Positions 47,940 through 61,837 are shown, counted from the first letter of the stretch. The stretch is 64,000 nt of DNA from Paragonimus skrjabini miyazakii (GCA_014338405.1 JTDE01001333.1:46588-110587); one strand, 5' to 3'. Made by a program: numbers and translations. The notes: generated by a model not told the origin, from the sequence alone.

Positions 47940-49920
47940 TCCATAGCAGAATACTTGACCAACAGCATAACAGAATTTACCTATCGACCGGACAGCAGGA
48001 TCATGTTCGAGGCTTGGTTCGAAAGTCATTGGGACGTATCCAGGGAGGACGCAGTACGCTTAAATGATAGTGCCCAAGTTTGACTATTATACAAGCTTGG
48101 CCTGGCGAAACACACTCAATATTGTAACTATACTCTACCAAAGAACCGACGTGAATATTCATTCATAGAAGCAGTGCAGCATTTAACTCATATTTTCAGC
48201 AAGCATATGCTATTGTTCAACACGCGATATAATTGCTTGCAACTCAGTAAACGGTGCTCGAAGAACCGTTCAACATTCGCTGGTGTAGTCAGTCGTGAGT
48301 GTGAGAAACTCGAGCTGTCAGTCATCATCAGCGATCATTTTAAGACGTTCATTTTTGTGTGTAGACTTAAATCAACATCCTCAGCAGATTTCCGTTCACA
48401 TATCTTATGGCAGCTAGAAAAGAACCCAGACGTTAAATGTCAGACTGTGACAGACGAGTGTCGAGGATTAATCTCAAAAATGAAACTAGGTGGATTGAAA
48501 ACGAGCGCATTAGGGATGAAAACGTCAATGTGTGTACCGTCAATAAACCAGGAACTATCCATTCAACAAAATTCATAGGAAGGTCACCGAGCGTGTGTCA
48601 GCGTTGTGGAGAACGGCATTTTGCGCGACTTTGTAAATTTCGAAATTACACGTGTCAAAGATGAAGGAACTGTGGGCATGAAGAAGTTCGCTGTTCATGC
48701 AGGCATTTACGAGTGTCCAGAGATAGTTCGTCGTATTGTAACAGTCGATCTGTCGTTGTCTTCGCTGCATTCGATGATGACATTGCAAACAACAGAAGGT
48801 TTGTTAACATTTTACTGAATGATACGAAGGTGTGCTTGGAAGTCGATACGGTCTGTGTTGTTACGCTCATTTCAGAGAAAACATGGGATTAGTTACACAG
48901 ACAGGCATACATGCAGACGAATCATGTGGCCCGGACCCCCTGATAACTCATACTCCATTTGTGGAAAAGTTAAAATGTGAGTTTCAACTTGGCAGTTTGT
49001 ATCTTTCCGGTATCCATTACATTGTAAATAATTCAAATTTGAATTTATTGGCTATGGACTGGAATGATAAACTGGGATTATTTGATGTGCCATTGAATTC
49101 AGTCTGCGGTCAAGTCGGTACGGTTGCTGAAATTATACCTGTCTGTCAGAGGGCAACGTCGGTGGTTGACGTGGACGTAAAGGCGAATATGATTTCACAA
49201 TTGAACGGACAGTATCACAAACTTTTTGAAGATGGTCTTGGTCGGTATACACAGGTAAAGGCTATCATGTAACTTTGTTCAGGTGCAAAACTAGTTTTCT
49301 GCCCCCAAAAGACCGGTTCCATATGCAGCTATTGGTTCGTTGGAGGCTGTGTTAAACTGGTTGAAAAGAATGGGAATCATCAGTCCACTACATTAATGGA
49401 GGGGGGGTTATGCCACATCCATATTAGTGATAAAAAAAGGCAAATGGTTCGCTACGATTATACGGTGACATATCACCTGGCCTAAACCAGGCATTGGAGA
49501 CTCATCAGTATCCGCTGCCTGCTCCCGAGGATCTGTACGCAAAGCTAAACTGTGACAAGTTCTTCTCTAGGATTGATTTTTTGAGGCCTATCTATAAGTT
49601 GAGGTTGACACATACCGTAAGCAGTTTCCAAATAGTAACGCACACCACAGTCTATGCCAGTACAGCCGCCTGCCATTTATTGTGAAGTTTGCTCCAGCGG
49701 TCTTTTAGCAAATCATGGACATGTTGTTAGCTGATTTGTCGTATGCAAGGGCTTACTTGGATAACTTTATTATTGCTAGTGCCATAGTGGAAAATCGTTT
49801 GGCTTCCGTTTTCAAATGCATTGAGCAGTGCGGTTTCCGCGTCAAGTCTAACTAATGCTCCTTCTTCGTGGAAAGTATTGAATACCTGGATTGACCACGA
49901 AGGTCGGTGGTTAACATGCT
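47940..49920 (+). mobile_element. Ty3/gypsy retrotransposon remnant (gag, zinc knuckle, protease, RT), decayed
   Basis: The plus strand gives, with many frame breaks: a capsid-like region (FTYRPDSRIMFEAWF, LPKNRREYSFIEAV, FKTFIFVC), a zinc knuckle CQRCGERHFARLC (about 48600), a protease-like LEVDT followed by TLISEKTW (about 48840-48880), a spacer LNLLAMDW, then RT pieces PAPEDLYAKLNCDKFFSRID (about 49517) and AYLDNFIIAS, where the box is normally Y-L-D-D. The match ends near IDHEGR at 49900. It differs from the gag at 45.7-46.7 kb and resembles the lineage often labelled K02A2.6-like. The copy is inactive and 3'-truncated, and no LTR was found. Confidence 0.82.
48174..48578 (+). pseudogene. 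Gypsy gag remnant (open 134-codon piece)
   Basis: The longest intact stretch of the element at 47940-49920. It carries the second half of the capsid-like region, from HLTHIFSKHMLLFNTRY to KNPDVKCQTVTDECRGLIS. A frame change follows before the zinc knuckle. It is not expected to be expressed as a functional protein. Confidence 0.75.
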
Positions 49921-52900
49921 AGTCTCACAAGCACGTGGATCAGAGTGCAAACTCCGATCCGGACAAGAATTTGCACTACTACTGTGCTTTAATAAGAGCG
50001 AAATTCTAATCCAGTGTTCCCTTTCTAAGTGTGCTAGCCGAAACGAATGTCTCCTGACATTCGTTATCTTTCATGATTCTGTCATCCAGAGGTCAATCTT
50101 CCCTCTGTCCACTGACTGAAACCGTTTCCCACCCATGCCCATCAACCAGGTGCATAATTTCTATCCTTGTCCATGGAACTGACGTTGTGTGATATCCAGC
50201 GTCTAACAGTTTTCATACACCTGACCTTATGAATAATTTATTTTGTTTTTTGGTTGGTAATTTCTTCCTAATTAGTAAACTCACTCCCGTTTTCACAACG
50301 TCTAACAAAAGTTCTATTATTAACCCGCGGAAAGTTTTCATTATCAAATGATGAGAAGAACAGCGTAACTAGTGGATACAGTCTAGCTGTGAATTTGTTC
50401 ACAGTACAAATAAAATGAGGTGATTGTATACTATGCATCTTGTCTAATGACAGGAAGAATGTGTGATATTTCCTTTCCGTCTGAAAGCGGAGAAATCTGC
50501 AGACCATTGTTCAGTCTATCGTAAAACATATATCTCTCATGAGCCAGTCAACCAGAGATAATGCACTATATTACAAATCGTTGTAAATGGTGGTGACAAA
50601 TCTCTCACAATTTTTCGGTGTAATTTAAGATTTTCATCCATGATAACCAGTTGTCTGAATTTTTGGTGTTTTTAGCAGGGTGCTGCACATCCAAACTGAT
50701 GTTCGTTGCATGTTTTGGGTATAATCTGTGTGAACAGTATGATGAAATTAGTATGTTGCCAAAATCCTAACACGTAGGTTGGACCAACGTAAGCTTTTCA
50801 TAGAAAGCGGAGGATGCGTTTCTTCAGATATTCCATCAGTTATTTAATAACAGCTGTTGCGTAAGAGTTATGTTATTGATACGCTTGTAGTCATTGGTTC
50901 TCAGATATTCTCGAATAGATTAGTAATTCGAATGGGCGTGACTGAAATAAGCGCGGATGGCATTCTACCAGATGTCTGATGCATACTGCCCCAACAACTC
51001 ATTTGAGGGAACGAAATCAAAGCTACTCAATGTTCTTTAATTGGTATCAAAATGTGGGCACACGACCAACTTTTTGCATAAGACGCGACACGGACGATTG
51101 TGTGGGATAGCCGATTACAGGGGCTCTCGAAAACTGTCTACCTCCAACTAGTGTTGACTCGATCGTTTTAACCCTCTACTCAAGGCAGAGTTACTCGTAT
51201 ACTTCGTCCAATGTTTTTTTAACTGAACACAATCAAATAGCTCAAAACACAACACCTTGCTGCACTGATTTGTGAATTGTAAAACATCCTTCTCGCTTCC
51301 GTACACGCGTCTTTCATTACCACAAAGCGGTGTACTTAATGGAAAACGGTTTAATGTTCCTTTTATATGTTTATAGGATTTGAGGCCATGAGAGCGCGCG
51401 CACACAACCTGGTTCGTTGTGACATTAGTATTCGGCAGTCAATGGTGTCACTGCGTTTTCTGAATCTAACAATGGTGTTTCTCTTGCAACTTACAGTTGT
51501 GTTAAAGTCATTATGCCGGGTGTGGACTTATCCCAACCAAGTCGGGCTATTGGATGCGTCCCTGCAATAATGAGATATAGTCGCGCCTGTGAATATATAC
51601 TTCCTGTTCTGTTTTACGTTGCTCACTTAGTTCACCTCAGTGTTCTAGCCATTGCTGAACACGATCGATAGCAGCCAGCTGTTGACAGACTCGTTGAAGG
51701 TAGTTTAAGACTATTGGCAAGCATACATAATTGTGTCTAAATAGTCAAAGTAGAGATGGATATCGTTTCAGCGAGGTGTGCTGCCAAGCATAACTTCTCA
51801 CTTTTCGATCAGGAACAAAAGGTTGCATTCAGCACCGTTAATTATTTTCAGGAATCTCAGTCTGTGTTGGGAAAATACGAGGCAATCTCGTGATAAGCAT
51901 AAGCGTTGCAGAGCGGTCCTCAATTTTGTGATCAGATTTTTGGGTCGTACCGTTTTTCCCAGTTTCGTTCCGTCACGTGGTGCTCTTACAGGAGAAAATT
52001 GGTTTGTTCATGCGAGGGTGACATACAGGCCTCACTCAGGGCATTTGTTTGAATCGATTCTGTAAGCTTGTTTGAACACTTCATCCAACTGAACTGAAAG
52101 CCCCTCATATAAGACCGATTAAGGCTGACATGTTTTGATGATGGTTTACATCTCTATTGGAAGGTTATTTATAAAAGAATAGGAAGCTACTTGTTATTTC
52201 GCTATGAGGCACAGTTCACACTAATATCTCGAGGTTAATGAAATAACACTTCTCGAGGTGCACACTACTAATTTGTAATTAACTTCATGGTAAGATTCAG
52301 GTTACACACAATGGACTTGATTTCTTCCAAAGACGGTAAACTCCGTGTATATAATGCATAAAGAAATGGTAATCGGTTATTCCTCCCAAGAAATTTAAGC
52401 GATTGACGAAACTCTTTAATCGAAATTCCTACCATTGTTTTACCCTGATCACGTTTGAATTGTCGATACTTTGTTCTCTTATAAACTTTCATACCTGATA
52501 TTTACATCCTGTATAACTGTCTAGCATTGAATTTCTGCACCAAATACTGACATTGTTTTGTATCATCTCATCATGTGTTTGTCACTCAATTCTAGCTGGT
52601 TTTGGTATTTTTCTCTTGTATTCAATGCCCCAGAATTTAGAAGGTCGCTTTTTTATTCCAGACACGTTGTATTTCGCGGTATTTTTCCAAGGAATAAGGT
52701 TTTTCAGATTTACAACAGTAAAAACCATAAACCCAACATGTAGTATGCGTTCACTCAGTAAGGCAGTTCCATAAGAAGACAACTTAGAATGAACTAACAG
52801 AAAAGCAAAATGGCATTAGGTTGACTCTGTACATCCTAAAGAAGCTTATTAGTCTAATAACTTCGTGGCTTCCGTAGTTTATCAACTTCAGCGCAAAAAC

Positions 52901-54355
52901 GGGTGATCAGAACGTAATTGATAAAGAGCTGATGACTGTCCCGAAGTTTTCCTCAAGCTTTGCTTAAAAAATGGTTTACGACTCATAGTTTTAAACTTAT
53001 TTTAGAATTCAGAAAACACAGCCATAACGCTTTAGATAAGTGGACCAGCAAAAATTCAGGCATTAATTAAAAAGTGCGATTCAAAAATTATCATTTCGTG
53101 AACCGCCTACCAAACTGCAAGTCTCTAAATGAATGTGTGGTGTGTTTTGATGACTATGTTTTCTTCTTACCACTACACATGATTTTAATGCCTACCTCGA
53201 AGATGATACAACTCGCTACTTCCTTAAAAATAATATCGTCCAAAAGCCAAGGTTGTTTCGTTTAACACGTACTCTCCTCCTCATACTAGGCAAAAAGATT
53301 TCCTTTAGACACCGACGAATTGGTGTGACTACTCAATACAGTCCGTTCAATAAGACAAGATATTCATCGTCAGATTCATATGTACACATCGCCGATTCTG
53401 CACGAGTTTACAGACGGAAGGTCGATCCCAGGACTTAATGAGGTTTTCACTTCAGTGGCGTGTGCACTTCCGTCTACGTGTTTATCCTTTGTTTTCTGAT
53501 GCAAAATTCTATTCAACATTTCTTTTCCTTTGAACTGACATCCTAGAATAGAGACTTGTTCAACTTACCATGTTGTCCACAATGTACCACATATGTGCTT
53601 CGATGATATTTTGTGGTTGATTTATGTTATTCCCTGAATGTTGAAATAATGTGGTGTCTGACTTTGAACCCAGTTTTAGGATTTGCTACGAGTATGCCAT
53701 GATACCAGCTGACCGCCAGTTATCCATCACCCACGAAAACTTCGGTTAAATTGAACACCCTTCCTTCTACTATTCACAGTCTGTCCGTTGTTTTTGAAAT
53801 TAGGGAATTCTTGTTGATTGTCAGATTCTCTGTTAATAGTTCATTCGTTCGGTTCCAAGTTATGTCTCAAACTAGTGGTTGTAATTCAGTGATCATACAA
53901 TTCAGTTTCAAGCAAGCTAAACTGTTCGTCGTACTTTTGATCCTAACCGTTCCTTATATTGAACAGTAAAACGAGGTCATCCCCAAGTATGGTCACTACC
54001 TCCTAACCCTTCCGACGTTGAAGCGAAATACGTGGATCGAACGACCTCTGGATGTTAGTCTATCGAATGTTTAATCCAATTGCAAAACCCGCCGTGAGTG
54101 TTTGCGTGGTCATAAACTTTCAAACTTCTGGCCTTCATCCGCGCTACTAGATATCATGCAATTGTTAATGTGTGAGTGCACATGTGTTTACCGTTCGCAC
54201 TTTTTCCCAAAGACCCGAGCGCAATCGCTGGGAGAATCATTTTCCACACTCCTCTTCTGTGTCTTCTCATCCGCTTCAGTTGAACCCACTGTTTTCTGTC
54301 TCATGAGGTGCTTGTGATAAAGCCGGGATTCGTGAATGTCACAAAACGTAGCGCC
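49921..54355. other. Intergenic, no feature recognised
   Basis: AT-rich sequence with short reading frames only. No transposon protein, RNA gene or convincing exon was seen. Confidence 0.5.
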
Positions 54356-54417
54356 GTTGTACACTACCGTTGTACACTACTGTGTTGTGCACTGTTGTAC
54401 ACTGTTGTACACTACCG
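54356..54417. repeat. Short tandem repeat of a TTGTACACT unit
   Basis: Five imperfect repeats of a unit around TTGTACACTACCG (10-14 bases each) stand in a row; one reads TTGTGCACTG. Confidence 0.75.
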
Positions 54418-55438
54418 CTGTCGTTCTACAGTCAGTTGTTAATTAAAAGTTACCCACGTTTCCTGGTGCGTGATCCCGGCCTTTATCTGTTTATTTAAAT
54501 CATGCATGGCCTTTGCACGTCCGATAAACAGTGTTTCAACAGCTATTAATAGACTTGCATTGTCATTCATTCCATTGTACGCTTCTACCCCTTCGTATTC
54601 TGACAGCTAATGCTCCGTATCTCCATCAGCAAATGGGGTCAGCCACGGCGGCTTTGCTACATTGTGTTCGGGTAACGGCGCCAGCTTGGTGAAACTTAGA
54701 TCAGTAGAGAAACATTCTTAGCATCTCTTTCTTAAGCATTTGGCGTCAATTCTGCGCGGATGTCTGTAAACCAGAATTTCATCCCACATACAATGAGGTC
54801 CCCATGTAAGTGTCCTGTGAACTCTGTTTGGATTATGGCAGTATAGTTGGTGCCGTTTGTTACCTAGTTTTATTTTACCTGTCTTCTGTTGTTTTCACTC
54901 TCAAGAGTGATGGTTTGTTCGATTCATCGCGTTGTACGCTGTTGCGTTATCATACGTGGCCCGATTATTAGGATGTTTCCAACTTCGAATTGCACAATCA
55001 CAACAACATTTCGATGCCTATGTATACTATTTTAAGTAAGTATAATTAAAGACACCACTTTTTTCCGAAAACGCATGTTGAATCAACTACGGCTTTGACA
55101 AACAACACACAATCAGCGTACTTTGCTGAAAACCAATATGCCCTACAGTATACAGTTCGTTTTTGTGCATGTGTACCTAACTTTGTTGTTTCAGTACAAT
55201 GGTAAACTAAGTGCATTGTGCGTATCGCTTGCCCAGCATCTTCGTTACAGCTTATTGGGGTTTTTATTGACTACGATACCTAGATAATGTTTGCAAAACA
55301 ACACTAGAATAAATTGAGAAAACAACACAGCGCTCCAACAACCTTAACACCGTCGCCAGAGCATGTCTGCATTGCGCATCAAACGCAAGTAACTTACACA
55401 CGTTTACGTTTTCAGTGGCCACCTCTTTGAAGTTGGAT
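54418..55438. other. Intergenic, no feature recognised
   Basis: No coding, RNA or repeat feature is seen. Confidence 0.45.
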
Positions 55439-56483
55439 AGTGTTACGACTCCCTGGGAGAGAAAGACAAGAACGAACACACAGACCGCGAGCAGTATCTC
55501 GAGCACGAACAGAACGCAACGATGTCGTTATACGGCACAGAAACCAAACCGCAAGTGTCGGAACCCAACTGTCGCAACTTAGAACCCCTCAACAAGTAAG
55601 GATAAGCGACGGCCTCAAAGGAACTTCATTTGCTTCTCAGCTCGAAGGCGAAACAGTGACGCACAGCAGCTGTGTTTATAAGTGTTGAGCGGCCTTGGGC
55701 GTAGGTCACTCAACGGACCAATCAGATGCGGGCGCGACACTCGAATTTCGAAAATATTGGCCGGTATTCAAATCCTCATTACCGAAAAATCCATTTTTGT
55801 TGGCGAATAAGACGAATTTGTGGAGAAAGTGCCTTTTATCACCAGATAGGCTACATACTTCTGTTGTGGACGCAGATCGTGTTTGTCATAGGCAGCTGTC
55901 TTAAAGCGATCAAATTAGGAGACACCCAGACAACCAGTCACTCTATTTTGATGCAATGAACTGCGCTGACCTTGCGTTACTAAATACTCACAGCTAGTTC
56001 CAATATTAAGAAGTATGATATGAAATATATTTTTCCTTTAAACTGCACTTCCCGCCACCAGTTCTTCACACGCTGACAAGCTGGCTAGCTAGCACAGATT
56101 TCTCTAGAATAAAAAGCAAGCAAAATTTTGTTAAAACCGAATTCCTTGTCGTGTCTGGTGCATGTCGCATAAAGAAAACATCTTGTTGTGGAACCAAACA
56201 ACGCTTGACCTGCGAATTTGTTTATTGCATGGAAAACCGTACAGGCTATGTTAAAACATAGGACCACGAACGTGTACACTCATTTATACGGCTCACGTGT
56301 ATTCACACACTTTGGGTAGCAGTACGTTGCGCTCACCGTGCTGTCACGTCTCCCATAATGCGTACACACTTTTCCAATAGTCGGTTTTGATCCACCTTCT
56401 TCTTGACGTGGATACTTGTCCTTTAGTTCTCAAATGTATGCACTATACTATTCACAAACGAAGCTGCCTGTTATAAAACACTC
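55439..56483 (-). repeat. Probable 3' LTR of a gypsy element
   Basis: On the minus strand it opens TGTTTTATAAC right after a polypurine tract (AGAAGGGGAGGAG) and closes GTCGTAACA. That gives TGTT and AACA ends over about 1045 bases. A TTATAAAC box lies near 55675, some 240 bases before its end, with a CTGATTGG (inverted CCAAT) upstream near 55723. The part near the end is GC-richer than the surroundings. No second LTR lies in the window to confirm the borders. Confidence 0.45.
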
Positions 56484-56735
56484 CTCCCCTTCTGAGACCC
56501 TCCGGCTCCTCTGCATCTGCTGATGAATTTTCTTAGACGGACGCAGTGTTGACTTCCAGATTATTGGTTTTCTTCTGGTTCGCTGTGCAAGTATATTGTG
56601 CCACTTGACCAACTCACTGTCATACACTTGTTTCGTATCGCCATCCCTCTTGATCGTGTATACTGGGCCCCGTTTGGAAATTACCACGTTGCTCAGCATT
56701 GTTTTGTGGATATGACTTAAATGAACGCCGAGCAA
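56484..56735 (-). pseudogene. Gypsy-like integrase C-terminal tail (possible)
   Basis: An open minus-strand frame reads LSNVVISKRGPVYTIKRD, then DTKQVYDSELVKWHN, then a basic tail ending in SEGEE. This follows the pattern of gypsy integrase ends (a small beta-barrel, then V-V-H-x-x-R-L-K). It lies just before the polypurine tract and the LTR, where such a tail belongs. The integrase core is not found upstream, so the copy is 5'-truncated or decayed. Confidence 0.4.
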
Positions 56736-59700
56736 AGACTGTTACAATAAAAGCGACTACAGACTCGTTTACACTGCTTAGTTATTCAAAAAGTTCATTA
56801 AAAGCAAACATTGTGTGGGGTGGGTTCATTTTCACTGAATTTATAGACCTTTCTCAATATCCATTATCAGACAAACGGAGTTTTTTTCCAATGCGTCATG
56901 TGATTCACCTACTTTTTTCTGATTGCAGTCTGGTTTTTCTAATCTCCCCCGGAAGCTGGGAATTTTCGGCTTTATTAAAAGATACACCATTTTTTTCAAT
57001 TCGTGACAAAAATCCCGCCAAGCTGTATAGTATATTTAAAATGGAAACTCTAAACTAAGCTAATATCTGGCAACTAATCATTGTTATTGAGGTGGTTATT
57101 GGAATATTGGCACTGTTGGAAACTTTGATTATACATTTGCAAAACCGATTAAAAATGTTATTTGACTGTTTAATACCAATTTGATCTGTAATTGGATCAC
57201 AAACGTGTGTTCGCTTTTGACGAACGTGTTACTCGCAGAAACAGTTGTTACGAAATTTGATTTGTCAGACAAGTATCTCAAAGAACTCCTGCTAACATGC
57301 ATGAACCATATCTAACTTTACTTTTATGGGAAAATCGATTGTCAAACGTATCGGATCGCAATGGACTTACTGCTAACCCCAATGCTTGCTGACATTTTCA
57401 TGGGGATGAACGAACAGACAAACCTAACAGGATTGATCGGATAGTGTGTACTGTACATACGGTGTGTGGAGTCGCTAACACAAGAAGTTGCAGTTCACCA
57501 CAGAAGTAGAACAGAACAGATCACTTCCTTTGCTTCAGGTTGCACCATTAAAACATTCGGATGGATCGATTTAACGAGGAATACATAGAAAATAGACATG
57601 GAGTGATCAGTATGCCCATTTCCACAGCTCTGTTCCAGTGAAACAGAAACACAACTGGATACGATATGCAGTAACCCGAATCTATAAAATGTGCACTGAT
57701 GGCCTGTTAATCAAAGAGCCTATGACTGTTTATGAAACGTTTCGTACTAATGTACATCCTTCTTTCCTAGATCGCATTATGTCACCATCAGACCTAAAGT
57801 ACCTTGAAACATCTACCGGGAGTAAAACGTTCAACATGCTCCTCTTTTACTAGGACGAACTACAAAATTTAACGCTGGCTACAAGTCTTCACATGACACT
57901 ATAGATTACTCTGCACGCTACACAGCTAAGGCTACTGTTCACCTCTGAGCCAACCGTACGTTTTCGCCTCACAGACTTGATGCTGAATATCGCTACCTCA
58001 TTTTGTTTTTACTCCTATGAAACTGTCTACGTCAGTCGCTCGACAGGGAGCTTGTCGAATAAATACCATCCTGCTTTATTGACGACCACACAACATTAAG
58101 AGATCTCCAACGATATTTTGGCCGACCTAGTTGATTTGCTTTATCACGTCAATGCGTGTGTCGCATTTAAACTTGTCTACCGTTTCACAGGTGTTCATAC
58201 CATATATATGAAATGTTGTAATATTCTTGCAATCTCGCAATCTGGCTGCGAAACCATAACCTGTACGCGCAATTGTTGTCTGCTCAAACATCTAAGTAGC
58301 CATCAACTGTCGTCGTTGGAACAAATGACGTACCACTGTAAGAACCATGTCCGTATATCCGAAATGATGCATGGTTCACATCTTATTGGATTCCACGCCC
58401 TCTTCGTTTGACGGCTATTCTTGTTTTTGTGTTGTATTTGACCCAAAGACGACAGTAAAAAACGAGCTTGTTCGTCACTTTCCGACTCCTATTGACATTG
58501 GTTTCTGTTTAAAATGTTTTACTGGTTGTCTACATGTATTTGTCCTTAGCTTCAGATAAAAGTTTCGGTCACGTGGGCAAGAGAAGAAGTAGAAGCGCAT
58601 CTTAGTGTAGATTGTAACTACAATCTACTTGTCTCATTCTCCTCAATTACGCCCGGCAAGTTGCGGTTATCTTCAGTTACTTCAGTTTTGAGCTAGGTTG
58701 CCTTGTTTGGCACTATATCCTATGGTTAAAAAATCCGTTCTTCTACATCCCTATTACAACTGACGTTTTATTCTCTGCATATTCCGTGTGTCGGTTGTTG
58801 AAAGACTTAAAGTCGTCGTTTAATCTAGCATTATTGACGGAAACCTTTTTCCACATATTTTTGTTTGCAGTACAGGCGACGTTAGCTCGGTTAAGAAGTG
58901 TTTCTTCAGTGACCTAGTGTGGGCTTGAAGCTTGTGTTGTTCAAGCCAAGCTCTGTTTAGACTTTCATACGACAAACTGAACATTTTGTGGAAAGTGGTT
59001 AACCGGTTATAACGGTCCACTCACTCCCTTAACGGGGAAAGCTGGCCAAATCGATTCAAGCCTCTGTTTCCTATCAACACATCAATGGCAACCTTCTTTG
59101 AACTTCCCAACCTTTAAATCGGCCCTTGCATTCTCGGAGGCACATTTTCATGTTCGGTAGGGAGCAATGCCATTTAAATCACTCTCTAAAGCTGCAATCT
59201 CATTTGAACCGCGCTAACCACCTCTGGAACATCCCACCTGAAGCTGTCGTGACAGAATGACATCAAACAAATACTTGATGCACAACTGCAATATCTCTTC
59301 TTGGCATTGTGGTCATCCAGACAATACTGAACAGGTGTACGATACTTAAAGTCGGTGTTAACAAATCATTGTCATTTGTAACATCCCTATTTTAGGCTCC
59401 ATATATCTTGTGATAATTTGTATTCTAATCTTCCATCGCTTTATTCTCTGTTTGTTTCTTACTCTCCTTATCGATACTAAGCCGAACATTTTTATCTGTT
59501 CTTTTTGGTCAATGCTGTTTTAACAGGGTACCACAGAGATTCAAATATATAAAAGCATTTTAAAACCCTTGTAGGCTTTGGAATTTCGATGGTTCAGAGT
59601 CGATAATCATTTTTGGTCTGTGTATGTAAACAGGTGAAGCTACTAATTCATACACAATGTATAATACATGTGATCCCGTTTACTTAGACTTCAAGACGTT

Positions 59701-60414
59701 AAACGAACGTACCAAGTTATTGTTTCTGCGGTTTCATATATCTGAATGCTTCTGCAAACAATAATCTCAAGTTAATAAACTGTCTTGTGTAATTGATCTG
59801 AAGACAGTGGTTCACAAGCCGGGTTAGGAATAATTTTCCAATAGTGGTGTGGTTTGGTTGTTCGTTACTCATAGTAATTATGGGGGAAATCCAAAACAGG
59901 TGTACACTTCTATTTTCTCAGGAAACCATACATAATCGAACAAAGATCAAGACTTTTTGATGCATCCAAGTCGCATTGGCTTGAAGTGAAAACCAAATGG
60001 TCCGCAAATGACGGTCCTTTGGGTGATTGTATAAGGTAGATATCTATCACGTGAGGTCGCATATAAAGTCTATTTAAAGTTCCAGTAGGTCAGGTATAGA
60101 ACTGGTTACTTCAAAAACTGGAGTATTGTGCCTTCCACAGGATGGGGTGGCGTTTTTGGTTGTCGCCAAAGATGTTCTGTACACTCTTAATCGAACGTTG
60201 AACATAAACTTCTTTAACTGAGTCGTACTGGTTAAAGTTCGCATGCGGCGCAGGAATTGTAATGACTGCCACTCTCTGTGCCTGTTTTCGCTACGACGTC
60301 GAAATATAGTTGACCACCCGATGACCCTGGGTGCTTGATGACATTCTCTTTCAGGTTTCCGTACTGTTGATTAGACATTCGGTACTATAATCTTCCGTCC
60401 ACTTCAACTATGAC
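56736..60414. other. Intergenic, no feature recognised
   Basis: Short reading frames only; nothing recognisable. Confidence 0.5.
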
Positions 60415-61616
60415 ATGGTGAGGAATTATGATAACCATTTGTTTGAACTTTACACGTTCTGTGGTCACAATCTTCACGAACTACCTCCGGGAGTCGGTTT
60501 CTTAGAAGAAGAGTTCGGAATAACAATACATTACCAAAACGTTTCACGATCTTACTATCACTTGTTGTTTACGGTATGTAAAATTAAAATGTTGATTAAT
60601 GAAAGCGAGTATATGCATTAAAATATAAAATAATATAATATAAAGTACATACATGTACTAAGTCTACATCTGCAGTTAGAGACAGCCCAAAACCTGACAT
60701 AAAATAAAGCTACAAAACGTGGGTGTTCAAAAGATGTGAGTGATTTTCTATGAAATTGAAAGCTACGGGTGGGCTTAACCAGCTAGAGAGTGCTGGGGCG
60801 TCATTTCTCTCTAACGCTCAAGTAGACCGGAAGGATGCATGGCTCTATTGTCACTAATTTGAAAGTATGCATGCGAGCAGTTTAACAGGACCATGGTTAT
60901 CATACAAACCACCTTAATACGCTATGTACTAATATTGTTGGAAACATATGGCATATCATGCAGAAAAGAAACAAAGTTTGTTTCCAGTTCGCCAAAATTG
61001 CAGCTTTGTTTTACAAATCAACTATCTGCCCTTAGTTTATTCTATTGTTTACTAACACCGGATCACATGTGTCCAGTAGATAAACGACACACCTTAGGTT
61101 TCATAATCAAAACAGTATACTTACACTAACCAAAAGTTCGATAACACAGCGTTGTTGGGAAGATTTTCATTTTCGATGTGTGTACATTGTCAGATGACCA
61201 ATGTGTTCTTACGTAATTGAACATTTTGAATAAGCCGTTATTTTACATAATAGCAAAAATATAGTTTATCTTTCAAAATACAGGGTTAGACTAACTACGA
61301 CAAAAGTTTCCGTGTGCCGACCGCGTTCATAACAATCATGATTTAACTGCGACCCGCCGATTTTGAACAGATTATGTGGAAACTTAATGTAATCATTATA
61401 CCGAAGAATGTAAGTGCCTACGCTGTTGTTCATGTTTATTTGTTATTTCCAATTCATTATCGCGTAGATTTGTGAATTGTGCATTCCATTTCTTGTTTCA
61501 GGCATTGGTGCAATTATTTCATGTGAGAAAGAAGTACTCACTCAAGTTGGAAGCATCAATTTGCAAGTTAATTGCTCGGAAGTTCGAATGGTGCGTGGGA
61601 AATTTTGAAAGTTGAA
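60415..61616 (+). CDS. Weak candidate two-exon gene end (60415-60573 and 61502-61616)
   Basis: The first segment is open from ATG at 60415 to LLFT, where a GTATGTAA donor follows at 60574 in phase 0. The second begins after TTGTTTCAG (61501) in phase 0, reads ALVQLFHVRKKYSLKLEAS.. and stops at TGA 61614-61616. AATAAA follows at 61621. Joined it would be 90 residues. I recognise no family, and all these signals can occur by chance. The ATG is not in a notable context, and no exon was found upstream. Confidence 0.2.
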
Positions 61617-61837
61617 GTACAATAAAAGAAGTAAATAAGAGAGTATTTGTTATTATAGTTGGGAAAGTGTCTATTCTTTAGCAAAAGCTAGTATGAGTCG
61701 ATTAGGAGTCTATAATTAATATATTTAAGCCCGCTAGTTATTAGTCATGACTCTTTTTTGCTGTGAATTGATCTCACTCAAAACTGATCGCAGTTGTCGC
61801 GGTCCCGCAAACTTTCTACCCAGTCCTTTTTGACAAG

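Noticed and set aside
44912..54352. A perfect 16-base match (TGTCACAAAACGTAGC) at 44912-44927 and 54337-54352, considered as shared LTR starts
   Set aside because: In a 64 kb window about half a 16-base match is expected by chance, and the sequences diverge at once on both sides.
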